From Stromatinia cepivora (lineage: Eukaryota; Ascomycota; Leotiomycetes; Helotiales; Sclerotiniaceae): 64,000 nt of DNA. The translations under genes were made by a program, and so were the position numbers. The DNA is taken from positions 1,178,001-1,242,000 of the forward strand of contig RCTD01000011.1 of the NCBI GenBank assembly GCA_014898415.1, in the 5' to 3' direction. Shown piece after piece: positions 39,101 to 52,400 of this stretch. Position 1 is the stretch's first letter; every line of letters begins with the position of its first letter. The notes beneath the pieces were generated by a model. The model was not told the origin of the DNA and made no database searches. It saw only the letters and a list, made by a program, of their open reading frames with translations.

Positions 39101-40145
39101 CAGAAACTTTTGATTATTTATATGGTCTTTATTTAATAACAATATTATATTATAAATAATCGATATATTATTATAATCAAAATGAATTACAACAATCTTT
39201 AATACTTTATAAAGAAAAAAGAATTCAATGGTAGATAAATGTAATAAACCAAAGTTCTGGCTGCCTATGATTTCATAATCATATATAGATCGAATAAATT
39301 AAATCCCGTCAATAATCTATCAAGACAATTAGATTACGCAGAAAATATGAATAATATCAATGAAATATTATTTATATTACAAAATAAATTGAAAAGTACT
39401 ACAATAATAACCGCAATTTTCTTTCTTTCGAAAGTAGAGATAGAATCCTTATGGAATGCTATAAATCTCTTTTAATAGAAGAAGTATAATTTGTTCTTAT
39501 ACGATTCTAAAGGATCGCTGATAGGAATTGATTACAAATAATCGATATTATATTGGATAATTAGTATATTAATTAATAACGAAACAGTATTTGAATTAAT
39601 ATCAAAGTTAATAAGAAATGCTTTATTGCGGTTTCAAGAGAATGATAATTTTACAAAAAGCAAGGAGTATTTGAAATATCGATATAGTTCAATTGAAAAC
39701 GCCGCATTTTGGAAAGTCGATGTCGATGATTTGTTCACTTATAATGAGCGCGTTTTCGTACTGTTAAATAGAGTTATAAGGGCCGAAATCTTGGAGGCTC
39801 ATTATAATAACCCTATAGAAGGTTATTAGGGTATTAAGAAAATCTGAGAGATATTGAAAAATAAATATTTCTGGTCTAATATAATAAAAGATATGAAAAA
39901 GTATATACAAATATATATTATCTATTAGTGGATAATTATAAAATATTATTAGTTTTACAACGAATTATAAACCTTATCATTCCTTTTTGATTCTTGGAAA
40001 AAAATAATAATGGATTTTATTATAAATTTATCTCCTTCAAAGATAGATAAATATATATACGATATCGTTTTTATTGTTGTTGATAGATATATAAAATTTG
40101 TCTGATATATTCCAGTCAATAAAACAATAATCTTATTCGAATTAA
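36126..40145 (+). pseudogene. Gypsy H gag-protease-RT-RNase H-integrase (5' part)
   Basis: Starts MSFRVIIIR at 36126. Protease: YLIDFGMQINII near 37.46 kb and IILGLP near 37.71 kb (families have 'LIDSGA' and 'ILGMPW'). Reverse transcriptase: 38.1-38.7 kb with ILKKGDDYRLDIDYYDL, FFTKLDLKDVYH and CIIYFDNIFIYSKD in place of the YLDDILIYS box. RNase H lies around 38.9-39.2 kb. The open stretch 39626-39829 contains RYSSIENAAFWKVD and LNRVIRAEILEAHYNNP, the zinc-binding N-terminal part of a chromoviral integrase. Integrase core: IIMDFIINLSPSKIDKYI, then FIVVDRYIKF up to the G2 insertion at 40145. Many in-frame stops. Confidence 0.75.
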
Positions 40146-40427
40146 TGTCACGAATCGTGAACCACAGGAGGCTAACCACGTGATACCTCTTATCTCCCAT
40201 ATTAATTTATGAGCTGATCATCTGTACGCATACATTACAAATCATACGATTTAGTATAGTAAAATAGTAACCCTAATAATGTTTATGCATAATTCTGCAG
40301 CCCACAAATGGATATTTGTGTATATATATCTAGTCGCTCTTTATGAGTTATAATTCTTCAATTGTAGATTCTAAAGAATATAATTGACCCTGTTTATTCA
40401 ACTCTATTATGGTTTTTGTATATCACA
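40146..40427 (+). repeat. G2 5' LTR
   Basis: 282 bp, TGTCACGAATCGTGAACC to TATCACA. The first 70 bases keep their C and G content (GAACCACAGGAGGCTAACCA); the tail shows C-to-T changes. Confidence 0.92.
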
Positions 40428-41399
40428 TTATTTATAACTTATTTACAAGCGTCCAGCCATCTAATGGCCTCCTAAATAATACTTCATTTTAATAATACCT
40501 TTTTAGGTGAACTTTTACAAATATTATACCCAAAAGAAAAAAATCTATTCCGATCTAATCGATAAAGATAAACCCTTTTAAAAGTATACCATCACTTTCA
40601 TAATGCAACGAACTCTTCCTCCTGTATGCTCCGAATTTTCAAAAACATATTCTAAGGAACCCTCTCCTTCTCCTTAATTATTTCAACAATCTTTCGAAGA
40701 AAATATAAATACAGGATTGGATAATGTTATCATTGGAAGAAAGAAGATTAGTAAAGAGAAGATTCCAATATATAAAACCGATACTTTCAATAGTTCAATT
40801 ATTCTTTTCGAATTATTATTACAATTATAAAATCTTTATATAATGGTTATAAGTTTGAAAGAGGAGAATCGATAATTGAAAGTTATAATGATAATGAGTT
40901 TTATAATAATATAATCTCCTTTTGAGTTTTAAATAATGTTTATATAGGTATTCAGGTCAATAATAATATCTGGGATTCCCTTTATTTCTTCAATCGAAAT
41001 TCAAGGATCTTTATCTAAGTAAACCTGAAGATCCCAAAATCAGAGGAAGAAAACTTTGATTAGATGATTTGATTACCCGGGGTCCTTCGAGGATTTTTCT
41101 TTTCTTTCAGAAAATAATAATCTATTTAATAATCAGGGGTCCTTTTATTCAAAAAGCCAATCTAATCAATCAAAATTATATTCCTGTGTTAATTATAATT
41201 TGTAGTAAAATGTATATATATTAAAATTTATAAATCTTATTATTAAATTTAGTGATAATATTGAATTTAAAGTTAGTTTATGGTAATTATTAATTATAAA
41301 ACAATTCGAGCTGTATATTATATCATTTAAAAATGAAATACAATACTGTGTATATATAATCGATCAAATCGAATCGAAAGTACAAGTACATTATCATAC

Positions 41400-42150
41400 T
41401 CTTTATATATAAATGCCCCGATTTACAATATTCGAATTGATTGAACAGTTTGTAGCGATCTATCGGAACCCAGTCGAAATCGATGATGCTCGCTTTCAAT
41501 ACAAGATATGGGTCATATCTAATACGATTCGATATGGCAATTTCCTAGAATAATATAGAAAGTTCAGACTACTTATTATCCAAATGGAGATTATCGATAA
41601 TAAGGTTTTATTCGGGGATTTTGAATAGAAGATTTCCGATTTTCTTTTGCGAGTGGTAATAATACTTATTAAGGATTATAAGATTACAAAAGAACTCACA
41701 AATATATTTATTAGAATAAATTAAAATGAAGTTTTATTACAAAAACAAAATCGATATTATGTTGATCGAAAAGCCCTTATAGTTATTCGCAAATTAACGA
41801 CTATTACGAACCCCTTGCAACCCTTTCGAAGCTTTAACAGCTTTAATTTTGGAACCTCCACGTTCCCGAAATCATTTCCACCCCGGAATACCCCTCCCGG
41901 ATACACCGACCCCATCATATCTAATAATTATTTGAATTTCAAATGTTCGTTGCCCTTTCCTTCTCCTAGAATAGCATATACATCGACGCTTTATATCGAT
42001 AACCTCAATGAGATCAAAATGGTACAAAAAGAAGTAGAAGAATTCGAAGAATATCGGGATGCCAAAAAAGACTTCAGTTCAGAAACTACAATTGAAACCA
42101 TACAGAATACTTGTTTAAAAGAAGAAAAGCATTTAAAACCAAATATTTAG
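41400..42150 (+). pseudogene. Gypsy G2 gag remnant
   Basis: Plus-strand translation in one frame, open from 41815 to 42150 (111 codons; FGTSTFPKSFPPRNTPPGYTD and, near the end, MVQKEVEEFEEYRDAKKDF). Upstream the same frame reads MPRFTIFELIEQFVAIYRNP and ARFQYKIWV with one or two stops. No zinc knuckle was recognised. The open part has near-normal base composition, unlike the rest of the element. Confidence 0.6.
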
Positions 42151-42227
42151 ATTCTGTTTCTATTCTAAGCATTATACAGAATATAAGATTTCTTGATTTA
42201 ATCAAGTTTATAGAAAAAAAAGTATTC

Positions 42228-45200
42228 ATTCTTTTTTATAATCTTTCGAAAAATGGTTATATTTATCGATTAAAAATATTCATTGACTTTGGAATAAATA
42301 GATTTGCTTTTATTAATATTATATTCTTTATTTGTTTATTTTCTATATTTAAATTCAGAATTATATTATTTGAAATTTCAATTGAAATTAAAGAATATAA
42401 TGATATATAAGATTATATTATTATCTATTTCACATTTCTTAATTTAATGATCGATAATTATAAACAATCTTTTATTCTTTTTTTTATTATTGAATTAGAA
42501 AATTATAGTGTTATTTTAGATAGACTTTGATTATCAAAGATTCGAGCGAAGTTCGATTGCTTCAATAAATATTTTGAATAATCTAAAAAGAGACCCTATA
42601 CCATCTCCTATTCGAATAATCTCTTTATTATTTAATCATCCCTTTACAAACAGAAAATCAATCGATTAATTCAATAAGATACTAATCGACAAAATGATCA
42701 GCTCAAAGAATATTAGAATCGAAGAGATTCATAATTGAATAGATCAATTGCAGTTGGTGATATATAATAAAAACCTTCAAATATAAATATAATATAGATT
42801 TTTATTGAAAAGGAAGAAATCCCGATTCCTTTTAAATTCAATTTATCTCCTTTTCAATCAATTATATTATTATTACAGATTTACAAATACCTTTCCTGTA
42901 TATTGCCCGAAATCCTCGATTTATGTATACTCAAATCCAATAAATTCTAATTAGAATACAAAAGAGATAAACAAATTGAATTCTTTATTATTACTTTGAA
43001 AGAATTCAATGATATAATAGATTTCCAATAAAACAAACAATATACAGAAGAGAGAATATTGGTTGTTTTGATTGAATTCAAAAATATAAAAGTTCGAAAG
43101 AAATTCGATCGAATATTAATCGAAATCGATTCAGAATTTGAAATATTATTTAAATATCGATAATATTATCAAACCTTTTCCAAGTATAAATCAAATATTT
43201 TACCTCCTAATTGATCTTATAATTATAAAATCATATTGGAAGATGAAGAAGAATAAACTTTATATTACAGTTTATTTTATAAGATATCTTTGGAACAATT
43301 AGAAGTTATTAAAGAATATATTATGAATAATTTCAGTAAAGGTTTCATTAAATCCAATCAAGTCCTTTATATTATATCTATCCTATTCATCAAGAAATTT
43401 AATGATAATTTGAAATTCTATATAAACTTCAAATTATTGAATTTCTTAATATGTAAGAATCAGTATCCCCTTCCTTTAATCGACAAAACGCTTTTTCGGC
43501 TTTTCAATATTAAAATCTTTATCAAATTCGATATTCATCAAACTTTCCATTATATAAAAATAAATCCTACTTCGAAAAAGTATATTATCTTCCAAACCCG
43601 ATATGGATTATACAAATACAAGATTATATTATTCGAATTAACAAATAATCCTATAATCTATTAATATTATATAAATGATATTTTATTCGATTATCTAAAC
43701 ATCTTTTATACAATATACTTCAACAATATTCTAATTTATTCTAAGAACAAAAAAGAATATCAAATTTATATTAAGCTAATTTTCGAATAATTAGAAACTG
43801 CTGATTTATAAATGGATTTCAAGAAATATAAATTCAATATTATATATACCAAATACTTAGATTTTATTATCTTTATTAAAGAAATAAAAATGGACCCTAA
43901 AAAGATTAAGGTAATTGAGAATTGGATTTTTCTGATAATAATAAAAGGGATTCAATTATTTTTTAGTTTTTACAATTTTTATCAACGGTTTATTAAAGAT
44001 TATAATATAATAATAAAACCTTTCAACAAATTCATTAAAATAAATATTAAGTTTATATTCGATGAAGTATACCAAAACATATTCAATATCTTGAAGAAAA
44101 AGTTTATCTCCACTCCGTTTTTGTAATACTATAATCACCGATTCCTTTGTATATTCGAAATAAATATATTCGATAAGGTAATTGCTAATATATTATTATA
44201 ATAATATAATAAAGATTGATTTCCTGTAATTTATTTCTCCAAGATTATAATTACTATTAAATTGAATTACGAAGTTTATAATAAAGAAATATTATCAATC
44301 ATTCGATTTCTCAATTATTAGAGAATAGAATTCGCCGGTTTATTATATAAAATTAAGGTTTATATTGATTATAAAACCCTTAAATATTTCATAACTATTA
44401 AGACTCTCAACACCCAACAAATTTGTTAGACAGAAATTCTAATTGATTATAACTTTATTATTATATATCATTCTGGAAAAGATAATCTTTTCATTAATAC
44501 TTTAATCCATTGGACTGATAAATTGGATCTTCAGAATTATATCAAAAAGAAAAATCGCCTTTAATAATTTATTAAAAATAATCAAATTGATATCGAAATT
44601 ATAAGAAAAGTTTTACAAAAGTATCACCCAGACGAAATAACGATTATTAATATCAATTTAAATGAAATCGCTCTTCGATTTGATTTAATTAATTGTATTA
44701 TCGAAGTAAATAAAATTATAAATAGTTTATTAGTATTTAGAATACAAGCTATCCAAGATCATAAATATATATTACTCCAAAATGATCTTTTGCTTTATGA
44801 TGATCGCCTAATAATACCTGACATTAACAATCTTCGAATTTATCTAATTCGTAAAACTTATAATTCTGTTTCTACTGTTCATCCTGGTATAAATAAAATC
44901 TATTTTTTATTATCTTAATAATATTACTGGCCCAGAATACACGATATCATAGTCAGATATATACATAATTGTTACACTTACAAATGTAATTCCGTTTTAT
45001 ATAATCGTATCCCTGATTTATTATATCCATTTTCGATTCCTAATCGAGTATGGTAATATATCATTATAGATTATTGTAGCTTTAATAAGGATAAATACGG
45101 ATATGATAATGTTTTAATTATTATTAATCGATTGATAAAGCAAGCTATCTCCATACCTTGTTATAAATCAATCGATGTTCGAATTCAAGTACAATTATAT

Positions 45201-45911
45201 CTTTATTATATATATCAATATTATGGTCCCTTTGATATTATAATATCAGATCGCGGCCTTCAATTCATATTACAGTTTTGAAAGGAATTCAATTAAATCC
45301 TAGAAATCGATCTCAAATTATCTACTATTTATTATTCCCAAACTAATAGTCAAATTGAGATCTATAATCAATACCTTCAATAACGGTTAAGACTGTTTAT
45401 TAGCTATTATCAAGATGATTGATCAGAATTCCTATTTATAATGGATTACACGTAATTTACTCTTCTATACAACTCTTTAGAAAGGTTTATACCTTATAAA
45501 ACCTTATACAGGCATACATCGAAACGTGTATAGGAATAAAAGGAAGATATTAATAAATTAACAGACGATATAAATATGTGTAATACCTGTATATACACAG
45601 AATATAATAGATTAGTTCTCGCACAAACAAAAGAAGGCCTATTATATGCCTAAGCCAAAATATCGAAATCCATAAATGCTTATTGGCGTGAGATCGATTT
45701 CAATATCGGAGATTATATATGATTCAATATGAAGAGTTATCTTATCCAAAGATCATTTAAAAAACTGGATTTCCCAATTCAAGGAAGATTTAAGATCATT
45801 GATCGATTTGGGAGTTCTTTTAAACTCGAATTCCTGATTATAATGAAAATTCATTCTATTTTCCCTTTAAATCGATTATACAAAATATATAACAATCCTC
45901 TTTCTAATTAG
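42228..45911 (+). pseudogene. Gypsy G2 pol remnant
   Basis: Protease: YRLKIFIDFGINRFAFINI (about 42.26-42.32 kb, family 'LIDSGA.G.AFID'). Reverse transcriptase: open stretch 43290-43664 with SKGFIKSNQVLYIISILFI, CKNQYPLPLIDKTLFRL, FIKFDIHQTFHYIKI and FQTRYGLYKYKIILFELTN, the usual Gypsy succession. RT thumb and connection: 43812-44126 (MDPKKIKVIENWI, FYNFYQRFIKDY). RNase H follows at about 44.1-44.4 kb. Integrase: 44.9-45.5 kb with IIISDRGLQFILQF (aspartate) and IYYSQTNSQIE (glutamate). C-terminal GPY/F-like module: 45729-45911, with GRFKIIDRFGSSFKLEF and MKIHSIFPLNRLY. Broken by stops between these stretches. Confidence 0.85.
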
Positions 45912-46494
45912 ATATTCAAATTACCTCCATCTATTAATATAATTGGTGATTCAGAATAAAAAATGGAGAAGATCTTAATAATAAAGAAAATATGAAAAAC
46001 CCTATTATATAGAGTTTTATAATTTAATAGCGATATTGATCTTACCTAGTATTCTGTTTCCGATTTTAAAATATCATTATACCTCTTATACAATTTTTAT
46101 CTAACTAATTCAACATTGCCTGATCCTTTTAATTGATTAATCAATTGGATAAAATTCTATGAAAGTAGAAAGAATAATTATAATTATATGGATAACAATT
46201 CATTTATGAAATCAAGGGAAAAAAAAATGTTCTTTAATATAGTAGATTAGATATTATGATTTTATAATGGTGTATACATATATAATTATGAAAAGATTGA
46301 AAACCTATACAAATTAAAGAGAATTTGATTATATATATATATAACCCGAGTTTTATATAATAGATAAACTGTTATTACTAAGATAATACAAAGGTAATAT
46401 ATTTCAAAAGTTTATATTTATAATTATTTCAAAAATTATATAAAGGGAAACTTGAATATAATAAAAACGAAATATAATGTTACCTTTATCGATT

Positions 46495-46805
46495 TCGTTT
46501 AATTTGGTTGATTTGATCAATTTGATCGATTAACTTGATCGATTTCGGAATTGATCATATTAATCATTTATCATTATTATACTATAATTCAACCTTTTTC
46601 CCTTTTCTATTGAAACTTTTTCTTTTTAGAGATTCCCCAAATCAAGGAGAATACAAATCAATATTAATTTAACCAATTGATAAATGATTTGATCGATTTG
46701 GTCAATTCATTTGTTATTTTGATTAATTTGATCGATTAATTTGATCAATTTGATCAATTTCCAGTAAATTGATCAAATCAATCAAAATAACCAATCTAAT
46801 TGATT
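46495..46805. repeat. GATCAATT-type repeats in the G2 3' region
   Basis: Repeated TTGATCAATTTGATCGATT-like units and their complements between pol and the 3' LTR, the counterpart of 24985-25275 in G1. They can pair with each other and could form hairpins in RNA or single-stranded DNA. Confidence 0.6.
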
Positions 46806-46905
46806 TAAAGCTTATAAATCTTTACAAAACCTGGTTTCCGATGAAATAGTAATAGAATAGAGGAATGAAATGTTCGAAGGCGAGTTTTTCTGAAGGGGGG
46901 GGTAG

Positions 46906-47187
46906 TATCACAAATCATGAACTATAGGAGGTTAACTATATAATACCTTTTATCTTTTATATTAATTTATAAACTAATCATTTATACGTATGCATTACGA
47001 ATCATATGATTTAGTATAGTAAAATAGTAATTCTAATAATGCTTATATATAACCCTATAATCTACAAATGAGTATTTGTATATATATATCTAGTCGCTCT
47101 TTATGAGCCATAGTTCTTTAATTATAGATTCTAAAGAATATAATTGACCCTGTTTATTCAACTCTACTACGGCTCTTGTGTGTCACA
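46906..47187 (+). repeat. G2 3' LTR
   Basis: 282 bp; TATCACAAATCATGAAC to GTGTGTCACA. Mutated at its left end but preserved at its right end, the reverse of the 5' LTR. Followed by the target duplication ATTAA. Confidence 0.92.
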
Positions 47188-47192
47188 ATTAA

Positions 47193-48450
47193 TAGAAATT
47201 CTATTTTGATATATTTTTAAGGATTTCGGTACACCGAAAGGAATAATTTCAGATTGAGGATTATAATTCGCAAATAAATTTTGAGGGAGCTTGCTTTTTT
47301 ATTTAAAAATATATTGCAAATTATCGATAATATTCTATTTACAAATCGATAACCAAATGGAACAACAAAATCAGAATCTAATTCATTATATTATATATTA
47401 TACTAATTGAAGATAAGACAATTAGATATTGTTATTATCCCTAGTAGAATTCATTTATAATGTAATGTGGTATAATACAATTGGCGAAATACCTTTTAAA
47501 GTAATATATAGATATCTGCCTATATTTAATTATATTGATGAAAATATTGATACTGAAAGGAAAGCGTTTATTATACGAGAACATATCGAATCATAAAATC
47601 AGAAAAGAGTAAAGCTAATAGAAATTTGGAATAATTCAATAAAGAAAAAATCAAAGAATAATAAGAAAGATTTACTTTAACAATTTTATATTAATGATAA
47701 GATTATATTTAATATCAAGAATATTAAACAATTATAATCTAAAAAGAAATTTTTCGATTATTTTATAAATCTTTTGTCACGGAAAGCCCTGCGATCCCCT
47801 GTATCCTACGAAGGATCAAGGGTATGCTTTCCAATCGGAATGAAGGATCTTCTAGGCCTTACCAATCTCTCCGATTGATAAGGTGATCCTGATATATTAA
47901 TAAACAAAGATCTAGCCTAATTAAGGTATATATCGGCTAGATAACCACTCATATGCCCTATATATACAGCTCTTGATTCATATAATCAAGAGCAAGTCAT
48001 TCAATTCTTTTACTCTACCAATCACGTGTACCACCTATTCCCTGATCCCTGAAAGTGCTCTGTAGTCATACTATCCCGTGATATCTTTTTATTATTATCA
48101 ATATCAGGAGTAGTAGATAAGTATATAAATTAGTATTTCTAATATTATAAAAAATAAATAATATCTTTTATATTTCATTGTTCGAATTATGATTTGAATG
48201 CGAAGGTACTGTCGATCCCCCACCTCCTAAAGAAATTAAAGGATATATGGAATATAAAATCGAAAAAATATTAGTTTATAGAAAGAGAGGATAAAGAATG
48301 TAATATCTGGTATAATAGAAAGATTATTAATTAGCGAAAGATATATAAAAAGTTTTATGAAATTTAATATATATCAAAAAGCATTTAAAGAATTACAAAA
48401 AAGAAAATATATCGTTATTATAATGACGGCAAAGAATAAAAAAGTGATAC
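47193..48450 (+). pseudogene. Gypsy H integrase end and chromodomain
   Basis: Continues the H integrase after G2: KDFGTPKGIISD (second catalytic aspartate region, 47.22 kb), MEQQNQNLIHYI (family 'TERQNQ.LE.YL') and VEFIYNVMWYNTIGEIPFKV (family 'AEFAYN...H.T.G.TPF.V'). After the 309-bp solo LTR, 48.21-48.33 kb reads DPPPPKEIKGYMEYKIEKIL, then VYRKRG and YLV, the start of a chromodomain (families have 'P..IEGE.EYEVEKIL..R...G...YLVKWKGY'). Chromodomains of Gypsy integrases bind modified histones and steer integration. Stop codons interrupt it. Confidence 0.75.
47775..48083 (+). repeat. 309-bp solo LTR (copy D1), well preserved
   Basis: TGTCACGGAAAG to CCCGTGATA with a perfect TCTTT duplication (47770-47774, 48084-48088). 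It matches the reverse complement of 20268-20576 over the full length. Base composition is much closer to normal than in the surrounding H sequence. It contains a TATATATA-type patch and a GAGCAAG/CTCTTG short inverted pair. Confidence 0.9.
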
Positions 48451-49278
48451 TATCAAAGTATATTATAAAGATAAAAGGGATTCGTATTTATATTAGAAAA
48501 TTAGAATACCTATATTTAAAAATCCTTATATAATCGATCCACCCTGGAAAATCATTACAAATATATTATTTTCACTTTATTATTAAACATTTATACTTTC
48601 TTCGCTTTTTTACCTCCTTTTTCAACAATTTATTCTTATCTATATTATCCGAATTTTCATTAATATCTAATTCTATCGATTGATAGAATATTCATCGAAT
48701 ATATTTTTCGGTAACAAAATCCCAATAAGAAATTCGGGGAATTATTATAAAAATAAATATAAAAAAAGATTTATTTATACTTTATAATCAAAATCCAAAA
48801 AATCCATTAATATTTAATTATCGATTAATTAAATTCAAATCATTATATTCGTTATATCGATCTAAAAGTTTTTTTGTTAATTGATTATATTAATCTAGGA
48901 TAGTACTTATATTATTACCACTGGAATCCTTCAAAAAGTTGAAACCCTCAACTTGAATTATTAATTTCTCTATTGTAGGTATTATTAATTTCATTAGGAC
49001 TACCGACGATTCTTTATGGATAATCGATAATATTATATTAATCTTAAAAACTAGATTTAGTTTATCAGAACTTATCGGAAATGAAAGCGGTATATTAATT
49101 ATTGAAATCTTTTCCTTTTTAAATTTTTTAGGATTTGATAATTTAATATCAAATTATTATAAATCCTCATTATCATTATTAAAAAGTTTAATTAATTCTG
49201 ATACTTTTTTTTTAATAAAAATCGATTTGAAAGTTTTTCTGATAGATTTCATTTTGATTATTCAAGATATAGCGATCT
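48451..49278 (-). pseudogene. Possible antisense reading frame in H, part 2
   Basis: On the minus strand the sequence reads as protein-like text with few stops: VSELIKLFNNDNEDL, IPTIEKLIIQVEGFNFLKDS and KKLLDRYNEYNDLNLINR. It lies downstream of the H chromodomain, on the opposite strand to pol, and continues across Copia A3 to 54776-55482. No known domain is recognised. It may be an antisense gene carried by the element, or a chance result of mutation on one strand. Confidence 0.35.
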
Positions 49279-49444
49279 TGTTAACTTTTGGTGCAGGAAG
49301 TAGTAGTATTGTTGATTATATAGATTGAACTAAGGATCTATAATTCTAATAGGAATAGAATTGAGGTTATCCCCAAATATAGTCTGTGCACCATTGTGAT
49401 CATGTAATCTCAATTCTAATTCTATAATAGCCTCATTTCCAACA
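49279..49444 (-). repeat. A3 3' LTR
   Basis: 166 bp; plus-strand ends TGTTAACTTTTGG and CATTTCCAACA, the complement of the A1/A2 LTR ends. Confidence 0.92.
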
Positions 49445-49476
49445 CTCCCCTATTGAGAATATCCTATTCGATCCTT

Positions 49477-52400
49477 TTAAATTACTAATCCTAACATTTT
49501 CTTGAACCTTTCGAAAGCAATCCTTATATAAGGCTTCATCATTCCATCGACAATTATATCATATATATTGATATAATTAATAACGATTTTCTTCTTTTCT
49601 GTTAAATCTCTAATGAAATGATAACTGATATCTATATATTTGGATTGTTCATACAAATATAGATTCTTGGTTAAAGCTAAAGCGCTTTGATTGTTATCAA
49701 ACATCTGAACTGTATCTCTGTTCTTTTCAATATAATTTGATTTGAATAAATCTTTGAATACTTATACAATTCATTTCCTTTATTTGATAAACATTATTAT
49801 CACAATATATTCTGATTTTGTATTAAAGGTAACCACAAATACTTATTTCTTATTAGCCCACGATATAAAACCTTTATAAAATATCATAACTTTTTTTGAA
49901 ACACTTTTCCGGTTATATTTGTTACTAACCCAATCTGCATCTGTATATACCTTCATTGTATTGTCAGATATATTGTATTCTTTATAAATATCAGATTATA
50001 CTTTTTTTAACCCGAATTATAACTTTTGTTTGATTATTGATTATAGATATTACATCAGATTCTTCAAAACTATAATATAATATTTTATTGGTTTTACCAT
50101 AAATTATAAAAATCTTTCAACTAAGAATACTATATCTAATCGAATGTATATTATTGGATGGATCATACTTCCTATTCATTATTAATATTTGTTTACATTT
50201 ACTAATTCATTATTATTGATTGCTAACCAGAAATGAATATAATCCATTATTAATAATTTCTTAATTTAATATTGTTCATATATAATACCATATTTAGTTA
50301 GTATAATATCAAAATATTCTTTTTGGTTTATAATTAATATATATATTTTTCTATTACAAATGATCCTAATATCTAAGATCTTACTAATCTCCCTTAGATT
50401 TTTGATATTAAAATAGATTGATAGCTTTTCATCGAATTAAATAATTTGTAATAATATATATAATACAATAACAATATTGTCGATATATATCAATAATATT
50501 ATATTATGATCTTTGAATATATACAAATATAAATCTATCAAACTTTATATAAAGTCTATACTTAAAAATTCTTTTTTCAATAGTAAACTTCAATCCCTTT
50601 CAGTTTGCTTCAAATTATATAGATTTTGTAAAATTTGTAATATATATTCTTTTTCGATTTTGATACTTTAAAATAATTCGAAATAGATCTTTTCCTTCAA
50701 ATATGATTCAATAAAAGTATTTTTGATATCGAAATATAAATATTCCAAATTTTCCTTTATAATAATAATTAGAAATAATCTGAATATATCTAGTTTCATT
50801 ATTGATATAAATATTTCATTATAATCTTTTCCTAATATCTAATTGAATCCTCGAATCATTAATCTTGTTTTGAATCGTTTTACTTTATTATCCTTTATTT
50901 TAACTATAAATATTCATTTCATCAAAACCAAATTATTTCCTTTAGGAAATATATATTCTTCTCAAATACCATTTTGAATCAAAAATATAATTTCCTTTTG
51001 AATAACTTCCTTTCATTTTTCAAAATATTCTTGATCCGATATTGCTTTCTTATAAATTCTTGATATTTTAATTCCCAGAATTTTTTCGGCTAGATATATT
51101 ATACCTTTTATATTATCTATATTTATTAATAAAATTATGAAATCTAAAACGATTTTATTTTTAATATAAAAATTTATCTTATAAATAATTAGAATTGTAA
51201 TTATAATATATTCTATATTTTCTTGAATTTTGATTTATATAGATATTACAATCAATACCTTTATAATCTTACTTTCCTATTCTCCTTCAGAATCTTATTT
51301 TATATCTTTTTTCCGTTTTTGTATTAAATATTTTGGGGATTCGTTTTCAAGATTTATTATATTCTTTTATTCGATTTTAAATGATTATAGATTTATTTCG
51401 TTTTCTGATCCTATTGAAATAAACTTATCAGCAAAATTTAAAACGATCTTAAATTTTGTTTTTAATACAAATTCAAAATCTGCAGAAATTGATTCTTAAA
51501 TTAGAACCTTTGAAATAATAAATTCGATATCTAAAATTTCCTTAAAAAAAGATTCTTGATTTGTCTTCTAGATATTATCATCTTCATTTTCATTATATAT
51601 TAATATTGATATATCTAATTTATCTAATTTCAATTCGATAATTGGAATACTTAATACAATCACTAAATTCAATATAATATCTACTAAAGAGAACATTTGA
51701 AACAAAAATGATATAGATATCGCATTTGATATTAAGAATGAAGAAAATACCAAGAATAGAAAAAGTACTTTGTTTATTGTTAATCTACCATAAAATCTTC
51801 GATTTAGTTTTACATTCTTAGTTCTTTATAGACCTGATTTACAATTTCTTAATTTAAAATCCAAATCTTTTTTTTGATAAAATTCATCTATAATAACTTT
51901 ATTTAATCGAAATATATAATCTAATTCTAAAGAATACATTTTGATATATTTATTTGTAACTTTTGAATATCCTAAAAATATATCAATTCTCGAAGTATCC
52001 CACAATTTATTATATCTTTATCCTTTCGGAATAATCTTAAAATTGATATAAATATAATATTTGCTTCTCCAGATTTTATATATTTTTATATTTGATATTG
52101 TATTTATAAAAACTTCTATAAAAGATCGATCTATTCTGTTTATATTAGGATCAATATTAATATAATTCCTAATATAAATATTATATTCTATAGTTTCGTT
52201 CCAAAACTTTAATAATAATCCAGTTTTTTTTAATATTGCTTTCATATCTGTCTTTACAATCCTTATATTCTATTCTACGGATCCATTTTGATATAAAAAA
52301 ACAATTATTGTAATTTCGGATTATATACTTGATAATTATTCATAAATAGCTTGTAGAAATTCCGATGTATTATCAGTTTTGACTATAATAATCTTTTCTT

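Larger units (their letters stand above)
40146..47187 (+). mobile_element. Gypsy-type LTR retrotransposon G2
   Basis: 7042 bp with two 282-bp LTRs (40146-40427, 46906-47187) and a perfect ATTAA duplication (40141-40145, 47188-47192). A polypurine tract (GAAGGGGGGGG) precedes the 3' LTR. Same family as G1 but opposite orientation. It interrupts the integrase core of H. The coding region is RIP-mutated except for a better preserved patch in gag (about 41.8-42.1 kb). Confidence 0.94.
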
